This document shows, one piece after another, positions 54,711 through 62,577 of a stretch of DNA of 64,000 nucleotides. Made by a program: the position numbers and the translations under genes. Position 1 is the stretch's first letter. Every line of letters starts with the position of its first letter. The notes below the pieces were generated by a model. The model ran no database searches, was not told the DNA's origin, and worked only from the letters and a program-made list of their open reading frames with translations. This DNA is from Caulobacter hibisci (lineage in GTDB: Bacteria > Pseudomonadota > Alphaproteobacteria > Caulobacterales > Caulobacteraceae). Where the stretch lies: assembly GCF_016135805.1 (NCBI RefSeq), contig NZ_JADWOX010000018.1:1-64000 (forward strand). The letters run 5' to 3'.

Positions 54711-55072
54711 TGGGGCAGGCCTCGCCGAAGATCGCGCCGACGATCGCGTTCGAGGATTTCGAGCGCGTGGATATCCGCGTAGGGACGATCACCGCGGCCG
54801 AGGCCTTTCCCGAAGCCCGCAAGCCAGCCTACAAGCTGACGATCGATTTTGGACCGGCGATCGGCGTCAAGCGCTCGTCGGCCCAGGTGACCCGCCACTA
54901 TGCGATCGACCAGCTGGTCGGGCGTCGCGTGGCGGCGGTGGTGAACTTCAAGCCGCGCCAGATCGGCCCGTTCATGTCGGAGGTCCTTTGCCTGGGCTTT
55001 CCCGACGACGAGGGCGAGGTCGTCCTCGTGACGGTCGATCGGCCGGCGCCGAACGGGGGAAAGCTGTTTTGA
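54710..55072 (+). CDS. csaA: CsaA-type tRNA-binding domain protein
   Basis: 120 residues, a single OB-fold tRNA-binding domain: FEDFERVDIRVGTITAAEAF, PEARKPAYKLTIDFG and VVNFKPRQIGPFMSEVLCLG. CsaA binds tRNA or unfolded protein as a small chaperone. It is inserted between xseB and ispA with overlaps at both ends, so all are co-translated. Confidence 0.88.
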   Translation: MGQASPKIAPTIAFEDFERVDIRVGTITAAEAFPEARKPAYKLTIDFGPAIGVKRSSAQVTRHYAIDQLVGRRVAAVVNFKPRQIGPFMSEVLCLGFPDDEGEVVLVTVDRPAPNGGKLF

Positions 55073-55953
55073 GCGACCTTGGCAAGCGCATCGCCCAGGC
55101 GGCCGATATCGTCACCGTGGCGCTCGACGAGCTGCTGCCGCGCGCCGACGGGCCCGAAAGCCGGCTGACCGAGGCCATGCGCTACGCGGCGCTCGGTCCC
55201 GGCAAGCGCCTGCGGCCGTTCTTCGCGCTGGAAACGGGCAAGATGTTCGACCTGCCCGAGCGGCCGGTGCTGCGCGCGGCCTGCGCGCTGGAGTGCATCC
55301 ACGCCTATAGCCTGGTGCACGACGACCTGCCGGCCATGGACGACGACGACATGCGCCGCGGCCGACCGACCGTGCACATCCAATATGACGAGGCGACCGC
55401 GATCCTGGCCGGCGACAGCCTGCAGACCGCCGCCTTCGAGATCATGGCCCACCCCGACACCCACGACGACGGCCATATCCGTTCGGAGCTGGTGCGCAAG
55501 CTGGCCATAGCCTCGGGCGCCAAGGGCATGGCCGGCGGCCAGATGATCGACCTGCTGGGCGTTCGCGACGACCTGGGGGCGGTAGCCCGCATGCAGCGCC
55601 TGAAGACCGGCGCCCTGATCGCCTTCGCCTTCGAAATTCCGCTGATCATCGCCCGGGCCAAACCCGAGGAGCGCGCGGCGCTGATGGGCTTTGCCCAGGA
55701 CCTGGGCCTGGCCTACCAGATCGTCGACGACATTCTCGACGCCGAGGGCGACGAAGCCTTGCTGGGCAAGGCCGCCGGCGGCAAGGACGCCGTCAAGGGC
55801 AAGGCCAACTACGTGACCCTTCTGGGTCTGCAAGCCGCCAAGGAACGGGTCGAGTTGCTCTCGACGCAGACCAAGGCTCACCTCGATATCTTTGGCGACA
55901 GAGCCGACCATCTTCGCGAAAGCGTTGATTTCGTGCTGGACCGCCGCAACTGA
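55069..55953 (+). CDS. ispA: Farnesyl/geranyl diphosphate synthase
   Basis: 294 residues from a TTG that overlaps the csaA stop (TTGA), with GGGGGAAAG upstream. First Asp-rich motif in HDDLPAMDDDDMRRGRPT, second in YQIVDDILDAEGDEALLG, plus GPGKRLRPFF at the start and KGKANYVTLLGL. It builds C15 prenyl diphosphate for quinones, hopanoids and carotenoids. Together with dxs downstream it forms an isoprenoid operon. Confidence 0.93.
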   Translation: MSDLGKRIAQAADIVTVALDELLPRADGPESRLTEAMRYAALGPGKRLRPFFALETGKMFDLPERPVLRAACALECIHAYSLVHDDLPAMDDDDMRRGRPTVHIQYDEATAILAGDSLQTAAFEIMAHPDTHDDGHIRSELVRKLAIASGAKGMAGGQMIDLLGVRDDLGAVARMQRLKTGALIAFAFEIPLIIARAKPEERAALMGFAQDLGLAYQIVDDILDAEGDEALLGKAAGGKDAVKGKANYVTLLGLQAAKERVELLSTQTKAHLDIFGDRADHLRESVDFVLDRRN

Positions 55954-55970
55954 CCGCGCTCTTTACAGAC

Positions 55971-57890
55971 ATGCCGACGCAAACTCCTCTTCTCGACACC
56001 GTCTCCTCGCCCGCCGATACGCGCGGGTTGTCGATCGCCGAGCTCAAGCAGCTGGCGCAGGAGGTGCGCGCCGAGACGATCGCCGCCGTCTCCGTCACCG
56101 GCGGCCACCTGGGCGCGGGCCTGGGCGTGGTCGAGCTGACCGTGGCCCTGCACCACGTCTACGAGACGCCCAAGGACATCCTGATCTGGGACGTCGGCCA
56201 CCAGGCCTATCCGCACAAGATCCTGACCGGGCGCCGCGACCGCATCACGACTCTGCGCCAGGGCGGGGGCCTGTCGGGCTTCACCAAGCGGGCCGAGAGC
56301 GAATACGACCCGTTCGGCGCGGCCCACGCGGCGACCTCGATCTCGGCGGCCCTGGGCTTCTGCGCCGCGCGCGACGCGAAAGGCGAGGACAACGCCGTCG
56401 TCGCCGTGATCGGTGACGGCTCGCTGGGCGCGGGCATGGCCTACGAGGCGATGAACGCGGCCACCGACGCCACGCGCCAGCTGACTGTCATCCTCAACGA
56501 CAACGATATGTCGATCGCCCCGCCGGTGGGCGGGATGAGCGCCTATCTGGCCAATCTCGTCTCGGGCGGCGCCTATCGCAAGGCGCGCAAGCTGGGCAAG
56601 ACGGTCGTCGAAAAGCTGCCGACCCCGATCCGCGACGCGGCCCGCAAGGCCGAGGAATACGCCCGCGGCATGGTCACCGGTGGCACCTTCTTCGAGGAGC
56701 TGGGCTTCCACTATGTCGGCCCGATCGACGGCCACGACATGGACGCCCTGGTCTCTGTGCTGAAGAACGCCCGCGAATTCAAGGACAAGCCGGTCCTCGT
56801 CCACGTCGTCACCCAGAAGGGCAAGGGCTACGCCCCGGCCGAGGGCGCGGCCGACAAGCTGCACGCCGTGGCCAAGTTCGACGTCGTCACCGGCCAGCAG
56901 CAGAAGGCCGCCGCCGGCCCGCCCAGCTACACCAAGGTGTTCGCCCAGGAACTGGTCAAGCAGGCCAAGGTCGACGACAAGATCGTCGCCATCACCGCCG
57001 CCATGCCCTCGGGCACGGGCCTTGACCTGTTCGAGAAGGAATTCCCGACCCGCACCTTCGACGTCGGCATCGCCGAGCAGCACGCGGTGACCTTCGCCGC
57101 GGGCCTGGCCGCCGATGGCATGAAGCCGTTCGCGGCGATCTATTCGACCTTCCTGCAGCGCGGCTACGACCAGGTGGTGCACGACGTGGCGATCCAGCGC
57201 CTGCCGGTGCGCTTCGCCATGGACCGCGCCGGCCTGGTCGGCGCCGACGGCCCGACCCATGCCGGTTCATTCGACATCGGCTTCATGGGCGCTCTGCCCG
57301 GCATGGTGCTGATGGCCGCAGCCGACGAGCTGGAACTGGCCCGCATGGTCGCCACTGCCGTCGAGATCGACGACCGCCCCAGCGCCTTCCGCTATCCGCG
57401 CGGCGAGGGCCTGGGCCTGGAACTGCCGGCCGGTCCGGCCGAGCCTCTGGAGATCGGAAAGGGCCGCATCGTCCGCGAAGGGACCAGCGTCGCCATCGTC
57501 TCGTTCGGCACGCGCCTGAGCGAAAGCCTGAAGGCGGCCGACCTGCTGGCCGCGCGGGGCTTCTCGGCCACCGTCTGCGACGCCCGCTTCGCCAAGCCGC
57601 TGGATCTGGACCTGCTGCTGCGCCTGGCGCGCGAGCACGAGGCCATCGTCACGGTGGAAGAGGGGGCCATGGGCGGCTTCGGGGCCTTCGTGCTGCAGGC
57701 CCTGGCCCAGCACGGCGCCCTGGATCGCGGCCTGAAGATCCGCACCCTGGGTCTGCCCGACGTCTTCCAGGACCAGGACAAGCCCGACGTCATGTACGCC
57801 GAGGCCGGCCTCGACGCCGAGGGCATCATGCGCGGGGCGCTTTCGGCGCTGGGCATGGACAATGTCAGCGCCGCGGGGCGGCGGGCTTGA
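55971..57890 (+). CDS. dxs: 1-deoxy-D-xylulose-5-phosphate synthase
   Basis: 639 residues. Thiamine-diphosphate site VIGDGSLGAGMAYEAMNAAT with ILNDNDMSIAPPVGGM, the conserved VTGGHLGAGLGVVELTVALH and WDVGHQAYPHKILTGR at the start, and GIAEQHAVTFAAGLA and DRAGLVGADGPTHAGSFD in the pyrimidine domain. First step of the MEP isoprenoid pathway. It follows ispA by 17 bases. Confidence 0.96.
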   Translation: MPTQTPLLDTVSSPADTRGLSIAELKQLAQEVRAETIAAVSVTGGHLGAGLGVVELTVALHHVYETPKDILIWDVGHQAYPHKILTGRRDRITTLRQGGGLSGFTKRAESEYDPFGAAHAATSISAALGFCAARDAKGEDNAVVAVIGDGSLGAGMAYEAMNAATDATRQLTVILNDNDMSIAPPVGGMSAYLANLVSGGAYRKARKLGKTVVEKLPTPIRDAARKAEEYARGMVTGGTFFEELGFHYVGPIDGHDMDALVSVLKNAREFKDKPVLVHVVTQKGKGYAPAEGAADKLHAVAKFDVVTGQQQKAAAGPPSYTKVFAQELVKQAKVDDKIVAITAAMPSGTGLDLFEKEFPTRTFDVGIAEQHAVTFAAGLAADGMKPFAAIYSTFLQRGYDQVVHDVAIQRLPVRFAMDRAGLVGADGPTHAGSFDIGFMGALPGMVLMAAADELELARMVATAVEIDDRPSAFRYPRGEGLGLELPAGPAEPLEIGKGRIVREGTSVAIVSFGTRLSESLKAADLLAARGFSATVCDARFAKPLDLDLLLRLAREHEAIVTVEEGAMGGFGAFVLQALAQHGALDRGLKIRTLGLPDVFQDQDKPDVMYAEAGLDAEGIMRGALSALGMDNVSAAGRRA

Positions 57891-57896
57891 CCTGAT

Positions 57897-58055
57897 CCTT
57901 CTGCCCTTGCGGGAGAAGGTGGCGCGAAGCGCCGGATGAGGGGTCTCTCAAAAGTCAGACGCCGCGAAAGCTGATCGGCTTTCGCGGCGTTTCTGTGGGT
58001 GCGACCCCTCACCCGACCTCCTTCAGAGGCCACCCTCTCCCGTAAGGGGAGAGGG
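57897..58055. repeat. Gene-free inverted-repeat element H
   Basis: Left hairpin CCTTCTGCCC-TTG-CGGGAGAAGG, then GGCGCGAAGCGCCGGATGAG and GGGTCTCTCA, an inner hairpin GCCGCGAAAGC-TGATC-GGCTTTCGCGGC, then GCGACCCCTCACCCGACC and hairpin CCCTCTCCC-GTAA-GGGGAGAGGG. It lies 6 bases from the dxs stop and 2 bases from the stop of the convergent lipoprotein gene. Confidence 0.78.
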
Positions 58056-58057
58056 AT

Positions 58058-58543
58058 CTAGCTGCCGCAAGCCTTGAAGAACGCCTTCACGCCGCGGCGC
58101 TCGTCGCCGCTGGCGGCGATGTCGTGGCGCTGGCCGGCGTTAAGGATTGCAAGATCGCCCGTGCGGCGAAAATTGCCTAGTGCAGGGTCGCGCGGGGTCG
58201 TCCGGGCCAGCAGCAGGGGCCCGGTTACGCCGTCATCGGCGGCTTTCGCGGCCAGGCGCGACGTCTGGTCGCGGCTGGACAGCGCTATGGCCTCGCCCTC
58301 GATCCCCGCCGCCGACACCTCCACCGGTCCGCCCGCGGTCGGGCAGGCCAGCATCAGCAGCACCTCGTCGCTCGACGGGCGGCCGTAGGCCAGCTTGGGG
58401 CCTTCGCCGGGCTCGTTGAGATAGGCCCAGGCGTAGGCGGGATTTGCCGGCCGCTCGTGCGCGCAGGCGCTCAGCAGCAGCGCGGCGAGCGCGGCGGCGG
58501 TGGGCAGGATCTGCAGGCGGACGCTAGGCCGGATGTTGGACAC
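58058..58543 (-). CDS. Putative lipoprotein of unknown function
   Basis: 161 residues. The N terminus has a hydrophobic stretch and a lipobox (AALAALLLSAC-AHERP), so it is probably a lipid-anchored envelope protein. No family was recognised in the rest, which ends with a single Cys (KAFFKACGS). It lies downstream of flgH on the same strand with a gap of about 100 bases. The stop is only 2 bases from repeat element H. Confidence 0.7.
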   Translation of the reverse strand: MSNIRPSVRLQILPTAAALAALLLSACAHERPANPAYAWAYLNEPGEGPKLAYGRPSSDEVLLMLACPTAGGPVEVSAAGIEGEAIALSSRDQTSRLAAKAADDGVTGPLLLARTTPRDPALGNFRRTGDLAILNAGQRHDIAASGDERRGVKAFFKACGS

Positions 58544-58647
58544 GGGGCGATGTCTCCTTGCTCAGGAGAACGCCCCGCCGGCCCAGGCGGTTTCTGCCGA
58601 CCGGCGCGCTTCCGGTCAGGAAAGCGCGCGCCGGCCTCGTCTCAGGA

Positions 58648-59379
58648 TCAGAAGGGCGAGAACTTCTCGACCAGCGACTGGCCGGCCGGGGTCTTCTGCA
58701 CGCGGCTGATGTCGCCGCGGCCGCCGTAGCTGATGCGGGCTTCGGCGATCTGGGTGTGCTTGATGGTGTTGGCCGAGGAGATGTCTTCCGGACGCACGAT
58801 GCCGGCCACCGTCAGCTGGCGCAGCTCGTTGTTGGTCTTCACCTCCTGGGTGCCCTGGATCACCATGTTGCCGTTGGGCATGACCTGGGCGACGATCGCG
58901 GCGACCGTCAGGTTGATCTTCTCCGAGCGGCTGACGCTGCCGGCGCCGGCGTTGGAGAAGGCCGAGTTGGTGCCCACGGCGTTGGCCGGGTCGAAGCCGC
59001 CCGGCAGAACCTTGCCGAGGCTGGATTCCAGGCCGAAGAAGTTGCTGACGCCGGCGCTGCCCGACGAGGTGCGCGACGACTTGCTGGCGTTAGAGGTGCT
59101 GGCGCTGTCGTCGATCTCGATCAGCACGGTGACGATGTCGCCGACACGGCTGGCGCGCTGGTCGTTGAAGAAGGCGCGGGCGCCGACGCGCCAAAGCGAG
59201 TTGGCCGAAGCCGCCTGCGGGGCCGGTTCGCGGGCCGAGACATAGGTCGGGGCCATCGGGGCCAGCGAGGCGGGATAGCCGACGGGCGCCAGCTCGGGGC
59301 CCTTCACGGCCTCGGTGACGGTCGAGCAGGCGGCGATCGGGGCGAGCAGGGCGAGGGCGACGAAGGCGGCGGGGCGCAT
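58648..59379 (-). CDS. flgH: Flagellar L-ring protein FlgH
   Basis: 243 residues. Lipoprotein signal (LALLAPIAAC-STV) and the FlgH core: SLWRVGARAFFNDQRASRVG, DIVTVLIEIDDSASTSN, SEKINLTVAAIVAQVMPNGN and MVIQGTQEVKTNNELRQLTV, ending EKFSPF. It forms the outer-membrane ring of the flagellar basal body. An ATG two codons earlier (59385) is possible but lies right on the GAG ribosome site. Last gene of the flgF-flgG-flgA-flgH run. Confidence 0.93.
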   Translation of the reverse strand: MRPAAFVALALLAPIAACSTVTEAVKGPELAPVGYPASLAPMAPTYVSAREPAPQAASANSLWRVGARAFFNDQRASRVGDIVTVLIEIDDSASTSNASKSSRTSSGSAGVSNFFGLESSLGKVLPGGFDPANAVGTNSAFSNAGAGSVSRSEKINLTVAAIVAQVMPNGNMVIQGTQEVKTNNELRQLTVAGIVRPEDISSANTIKHTQIAEARISYGGRGDISRVQKTPAGQSLVEKFSPF

Positions 59380-59394
59380 GGACATCTCTGGCTC

Positions 59395-60150
59395 TTAGCG
59401 GGCGGCGTAGCGCACGGAGTTGGACTGGATCCGCAGGCTCTGGGCCTGGGGACCGACGGCGGCCGAACCGGGGCCCGTGGCCACGGCTTCGATGATCTTC
59501 TTGCTGGCGGTGTTCTGCACCTTGAGGACTTCCCCCGAGGCCGCGCCGCTCATGGCCTTGCCCTGCAAGGTGAGGGCCACGCCGCCGTAGTCGTAGGTGA
59601 CTGCGACAACATCACCCTGCTTGATGGCCTGCGGGGCCGAGACGTCGCGCAGGGCGGCGGCCGCGCCCTGGCGCAGCGGGCGTTTGGCGCTCAGGCCGAT
59701 GACGGCGTCGGCGTCGGAAGGGGCGTCGGCCGGGGCCGAGGCGACCTTGATCCACACCAGATCCTCGGGCTGGACGATGTCGCCGGCCGCCAGGCTGCGG
59801 GCATAGGCAAGAACTTCCACGTTTCCACGCTGGACGGCGGCGCCGGCCAGCTGGCCGCCGTTTTCCGCGCCCTGGCGGACGATCACGCGGCGCAGGCCCT
59901 GCGGGTTGGCCCAGTCGAGGCCGGCGCGGCGGGCGGTCATCTGCAGCTGGGCGGCGTCGAGCACGACGGTGGGGCCCAGGCGGCGTGCGGCGACGATCCC
60001 GCCAGCCGAACCAGCGCCGTCGAACAGCTCGCCCAGGGTCACCACGCCGTCGGCGTCGGTGGTGTCGTGGCGCAGCTCGACCGGTTGGCCGGCAAAGGCG
60101 GCCGGGGCGGCGATCAGCAGAGCGGCAGCGGCGAGGATCAAGGATTTCAT
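59395..60150 (-). CDS. flgA: Flagellar P-ring chaperone FlgA
   Basis: 251 residues with signal peptide ending APAAFA-GQP. The SAF-like region LAYARSLAAGDIVQPEDLVW and the FlgA tail DVVAVTYDYGGVALTLQGKA, GEVLKVQNTASKKIIEAVAT are clear. A periplasmic chaperone needed for FlgI P-ring assembly. Four bases separate it from flgG. Its length exceeds that of enterobacterial FlgA, as usual in Caulobacterales. Confidence 0.92.
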   Translation of the reverse strand: MKSLILAAAALLIAAPAAFAGQPVELRHDTTDADGVVTLGELFDGAGSAGGIVAARRLGPTVVLDAAQLQMTARRAGLDWANPQGLRRVIVRQGAENGGQLAGAAVQRGNVEVLAYARSLAAGDIVQPEDLVWIKVASAPADAPSDADAVIGLSAKRPLRQGAAAALRDVSAPQAIKQGDVVAVTYDYGGVALTLQGKAMSGAASGEVLKVQNTASKKIIEAVATGPGSAAVGPQAQSLRIQSNSVRYAAR

Positions 60151-60154
60151 GAGC

Positions 60155-60943
60155 TTACGACCGCAGGTTCGAGGTGGCCTGGAGCATCTGGTCGGCCGTG
60201 GTGATGACCTTGGAGTTCATCTCGTAGGCGCGCTGGGCGACGATCAGAGAGGTGATTTCGCTGACGGCGTCGACGTTCGAGGCTTCGGTGTAGTTCTGCA
60301 GCAGGGTGCCGAAGCCGGTCGAGCCGGGGGCGGCGACGTTGGCCGCGCCCGAGGCGCCGGTTTCCAGGAACAGGTTGTCGCCGATGGCTTCGAGGCCGCC
60401 TTCGTTCATGAAGTTGGCCAGTTCGATCTGGCCGACGGTCTGCGGGTCGGTCTGGCCGTCGAGCGTGACCTGCACCAGGCCGGTCTTGCCGATGGTGATG
60501 GCCGTGGCGTTCTCGGGAATGGTGATGCCCGGCTGCACCTGGTAGCCGTCCTCGGTGACGACCTGGCCCTGGTCGTTGGTCGAGAAGTTGCCGGCGCGGG
60601 TATAGGCCGTCTCGCCCGAGGGCAGCAGGATCTGCAGGTAGCCCTTGCCCTGGATGGCCACGTCCAGCTGGTTGTTGGTGGCCGTAGGCGTGCCTTGCTC
60701 GGTGATGCGGTAGACCGAGCCGGCCTTGACGCCGCCGCCGATCTGAACGCCGGTCGGGACCACGTTGCCGTCGCTGGACGACTGCGAGCCGGCGCGCTCG
60801 ATCGTCTGGTACAGCAGGTCCTGGAACTCGGCCCGTTGGCGCTTGAAGCCAATGGTGTTCATGTTGGCGATGTTGTTCGAGATGACCTCGACGTTCAGCT
60901 GCTGGGCAGCCATGCCGGTCGTGGCGGTGCGGAGCGCTTGCAT
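60155..60943 (-). CDS. flgG: Flagellar distal rod protein FlgG
   Basis: 262 residues. Starts MQALRTATTGMAAQQLNVEV with ISNNIANMNTIGFKRQRAEF, the conserved rod/hook N-terminal helix and turn. The C terminus NVDAVSEITSLIVAQRAYEM then NSKVITTADQMLQATSNLRS is diagnostic of FlgG. Its usual length is 260-262. Confidence 0.96.
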   Translation of the reverse strand: MQALRTATTGMAAQQLNVEVISNNIANMNTIGFKRQRAEFQDLLYQTIERAGSQSSSDGNVVPTGVQIGGGVKAGSVYRITEQGTPTATNNQLDVAIQGKGYLQILLPSGETAYTRAGNFSTNDQGQVVTEDGYQVQPGITIPENATAITIGKTGLVQVTLDGQTDPQTVGQIELANFMNEGGLEAIGDNLFLETGASGAANVAAPGSTGFGTLLQNYTEASNVDAVSEITSLIVAQRAYEMNSKVITTADQMLQATSNLRS

Positions 60944-60957
60944 CTGTCGTTAATCCC

Positions 60958-61695
60958 TTACTGGACCTTGCCCATACGCTCGACGGCGGAGCGCGAGAGT
61001 TCGGCGGTTTGGTCCATCATCTTGGCGATGCTCTCGTAGGCGCGGCTGACCTCGATGAGCTTGGTGATCTGCTGGACGGGCTGGACGTTGGACCCCTCCA
61101 GCATGCCTTGGTGGATGACCGCGTCGGTGGCCGACTGCGGGGTTTCGTTACCGGCGTTGCGGTAGAGATTGTCGCCCTGCTTGCGCAGAGAGGAGAGGTC
61201 GGAGAAGCGGGCGACGCCGATCTTGCCGACCCGGGCCGAGCCCTGGCTGACGATGCCGTCGCGGCCGATGGTGACGGCGCCCAGTTGCGGATCGACCGTG
61301 ATCTGGCCGCCGCCGTCGTCGAGCACCGGGGCGCCCTGCTGGGTGGTCAGCACGCCTTCCGGATTGGTCGTGAAGCGGCCGTCGCGGGTGTAGCGCTCGC
61401 CCTCGGCGGTCGAAACCTTGAAGAAGCCCTGGTTTTCCAGAGCCAGATCGAAGGTCCCGCCCGTCTGGTTCAGGGCGCCCGGCTTGAAGTCGCGGACGAC
61501 GCCGTCGTCCAGCACGAACTTGATCGGCGCGGGGCCGCCCGCGGTGCGCGCAGGCTTGGCCGCCTCGGTGCGGACCATCAGGTCCTCGACCTTGAAGCCG
61601 GTGGTGTTGGCGTTGGCGATGTTGTTCGCGACGATGTCCAGCTCACGACGGAGCGTCATCTGCCGCGAAAGGCCCACATACAGCGCGTTGTCCAT
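60958..61695 (-). CDS. flgF: Flagellar proximal rod protein FlgF
   Basis: 245 residues. MDNALYVGLSRQMTLRRELD and IVANNIANANTTGFKVEDLM at the N terminus; C terminus LEGSNVQPVQQITKLIEVSR then AYESIAKMMDQTAELSRSAV. First gene of the operon; a sigma-54 promoter lies 49 bases upstream. Confidence 0.95.
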   Translation of the reverse strand: MDNALYVGLSRQMTLRRELDIVANNIANANTTGFKVEDLMVRTEAAKPARTAGGPAPIKFVLDDGVVRDFKPGALNQTGGTFDLALENQGFFKVSTAEGERYTRDGRFTTNPEGVLTTQQGAPVLDDGGGQITVDPQLGAVTIGRDGIVSQGSARVGKIGVARFSDLSSLRKQGDNLYRNAGNETPQSATDAVIHQGMLEGSNVQPVQQITKLIEVSRAYESIAKMMDQTAELSRSAVERMGKVQ

Positions 61696-61743
61696 GACGA
61701 TTAACTCGCAGTTTGGCGCGACAAATGCGCCGAAACCCTACAA

Positions 61744-61758
61744 GCAATCCTCGTGCCA
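61744..61758 (-). promoter_or_regulatory. Sigma-54 promoter of the flgF operon
   Basis: On the minus strand TGGCACGAGGATTGC (61758 to 61744) matches the -24/-12 consensus TGGCACG-N4-TTGC with exact GG and GC spacing. It is about 49 bases before the flgF ATG. Class III rod and ring operons of Caulobacter use sigma-54 with the activator FlbD. Confidence 0.88.
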
Positions 61759-61794
61759 ACTCGAAAAGCGCAATAAAATCAGCAAACAGGGTGG

Positions 61795-61872
61795 TTAACG
61801 GCGACGCTTTCGCGGGCCCTGGCAGGCAGATTCAGCCTGCGACCAAATGGCCTTCAAAAGACATCGTTAACC
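61795..61872 (+). promoter_or_regulatory. Probable CtrA-regulated fliL promoter region
   Basis: TTAAC half-sites at 61795-61799 and 61867-61871 lie upstream of fliL. The second is part of CGTTAACCATGCTCG, which is found identically before the transglycosylase gene (31530). A GATTC (CcrM methylation) site sits between them inside GGCAGGC-AGATT-CAGCCTGC. The Caulobacter fliLM operon is known to be activated by CtrA; the exact site here is inferred. Confidence 0.65.
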
Positions 61873-61917
61873 ATGCTCGCGCAGAAGTAGGACCCATAGT
61901 TTTCAAGGAACTCCCGC

Positions 61918-62550
61918 GTGGCCAAGAAACCCCCCAAGGAAGCTCCCGCCCCCGAAGGCGAAGAGGGCGCCGCCGAGGGTGAAGCTCCTGCAAAAAAGAA
62001 GCCGCCGATCGTCCTGATCGCGGCGGCCGCCGGCGTGCTCGTGCTGGGCGGCGGCGGGGCCGCGGCCTTCTTCATGCTCAAGCCGAAGCCGGCCGCCGAA
62101 GGCGAAGCCGCCGCCGGCGAGCACGGCGAAAAGGCCGAGAAGAAGAAAGAGAAAAAGGAAAAGAAGGAAGGCGGCGAGGGCGGCGAGGGGGCCAAGCCCG
62201 CCGAGGGCGGCGCCGGCGCGCCGGTCATCAAGGAAGGCCCCGACGGCGTGGTGTTCTACACCCTGCCCGACATCGTCGTGAACATGCAGGCGGCCGACGG
62301 CAAGTCGACCTTCCTGAAGCTCAAGCTGACCTTCGAGCTGCCCGACGAGGAAACGGCCGACGCCCTGACCCCGAACCTTCCGCGCCTGACCGACATGTTC
62401 CAGACCTTCCTGCGCGAGCTGCGCCCGGAAGACCTCGCCGGCAGCCAGGGCAGCTACCAGCTGCGCTCGGAGCTGCTGCGCCGGGTCAACCTGGTGGCCG
62501 CCCCTTCGAAGGTGAACGCCGTCCTGATCGAGGAGATGCTGATCAACTAG
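61918..62550 (+). CDS. fliL: Flagellar basal-body protein FliL
   Basis: 210 residues from a GTG start. One membrane helix (PPIVLIAAAAGVLVLGGGGA), a highly charged Lys/Glu-rich stretch (about 70-85), then the periplasmic stator-associated domain (VFYTLPDIVVNMQAADGKST, FLKLKLTFELPDEETADALT) ending VNAVLIEEMLIN. Supports torque and swimming in Caulobacter. Followed by fliM after 27 bases. Confidence 0.92.
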   Translation: MAKKPPKEAPAPEGEEGAAEGEAPAKKKPPIVLIAAAAGVLVLGGGGAAAFFMLKPKPAAEGEAAAGEHGEKAEKKKEKKEKKEGGEGGEGAKPAEGGAGAPVIKEGPDGVVFYTLPDIVVNMQAADGKSTFLKLKLTFELPDEETADALTPNLPRLTDMFQTFLRELRPEDLAGSQGSYQLRSELLRRVNLVAAPSKVNAVLIEEMLIN

Positions 62551-62577
62551 CCTTCGGGCTGGCTGAGGCGAACCATC

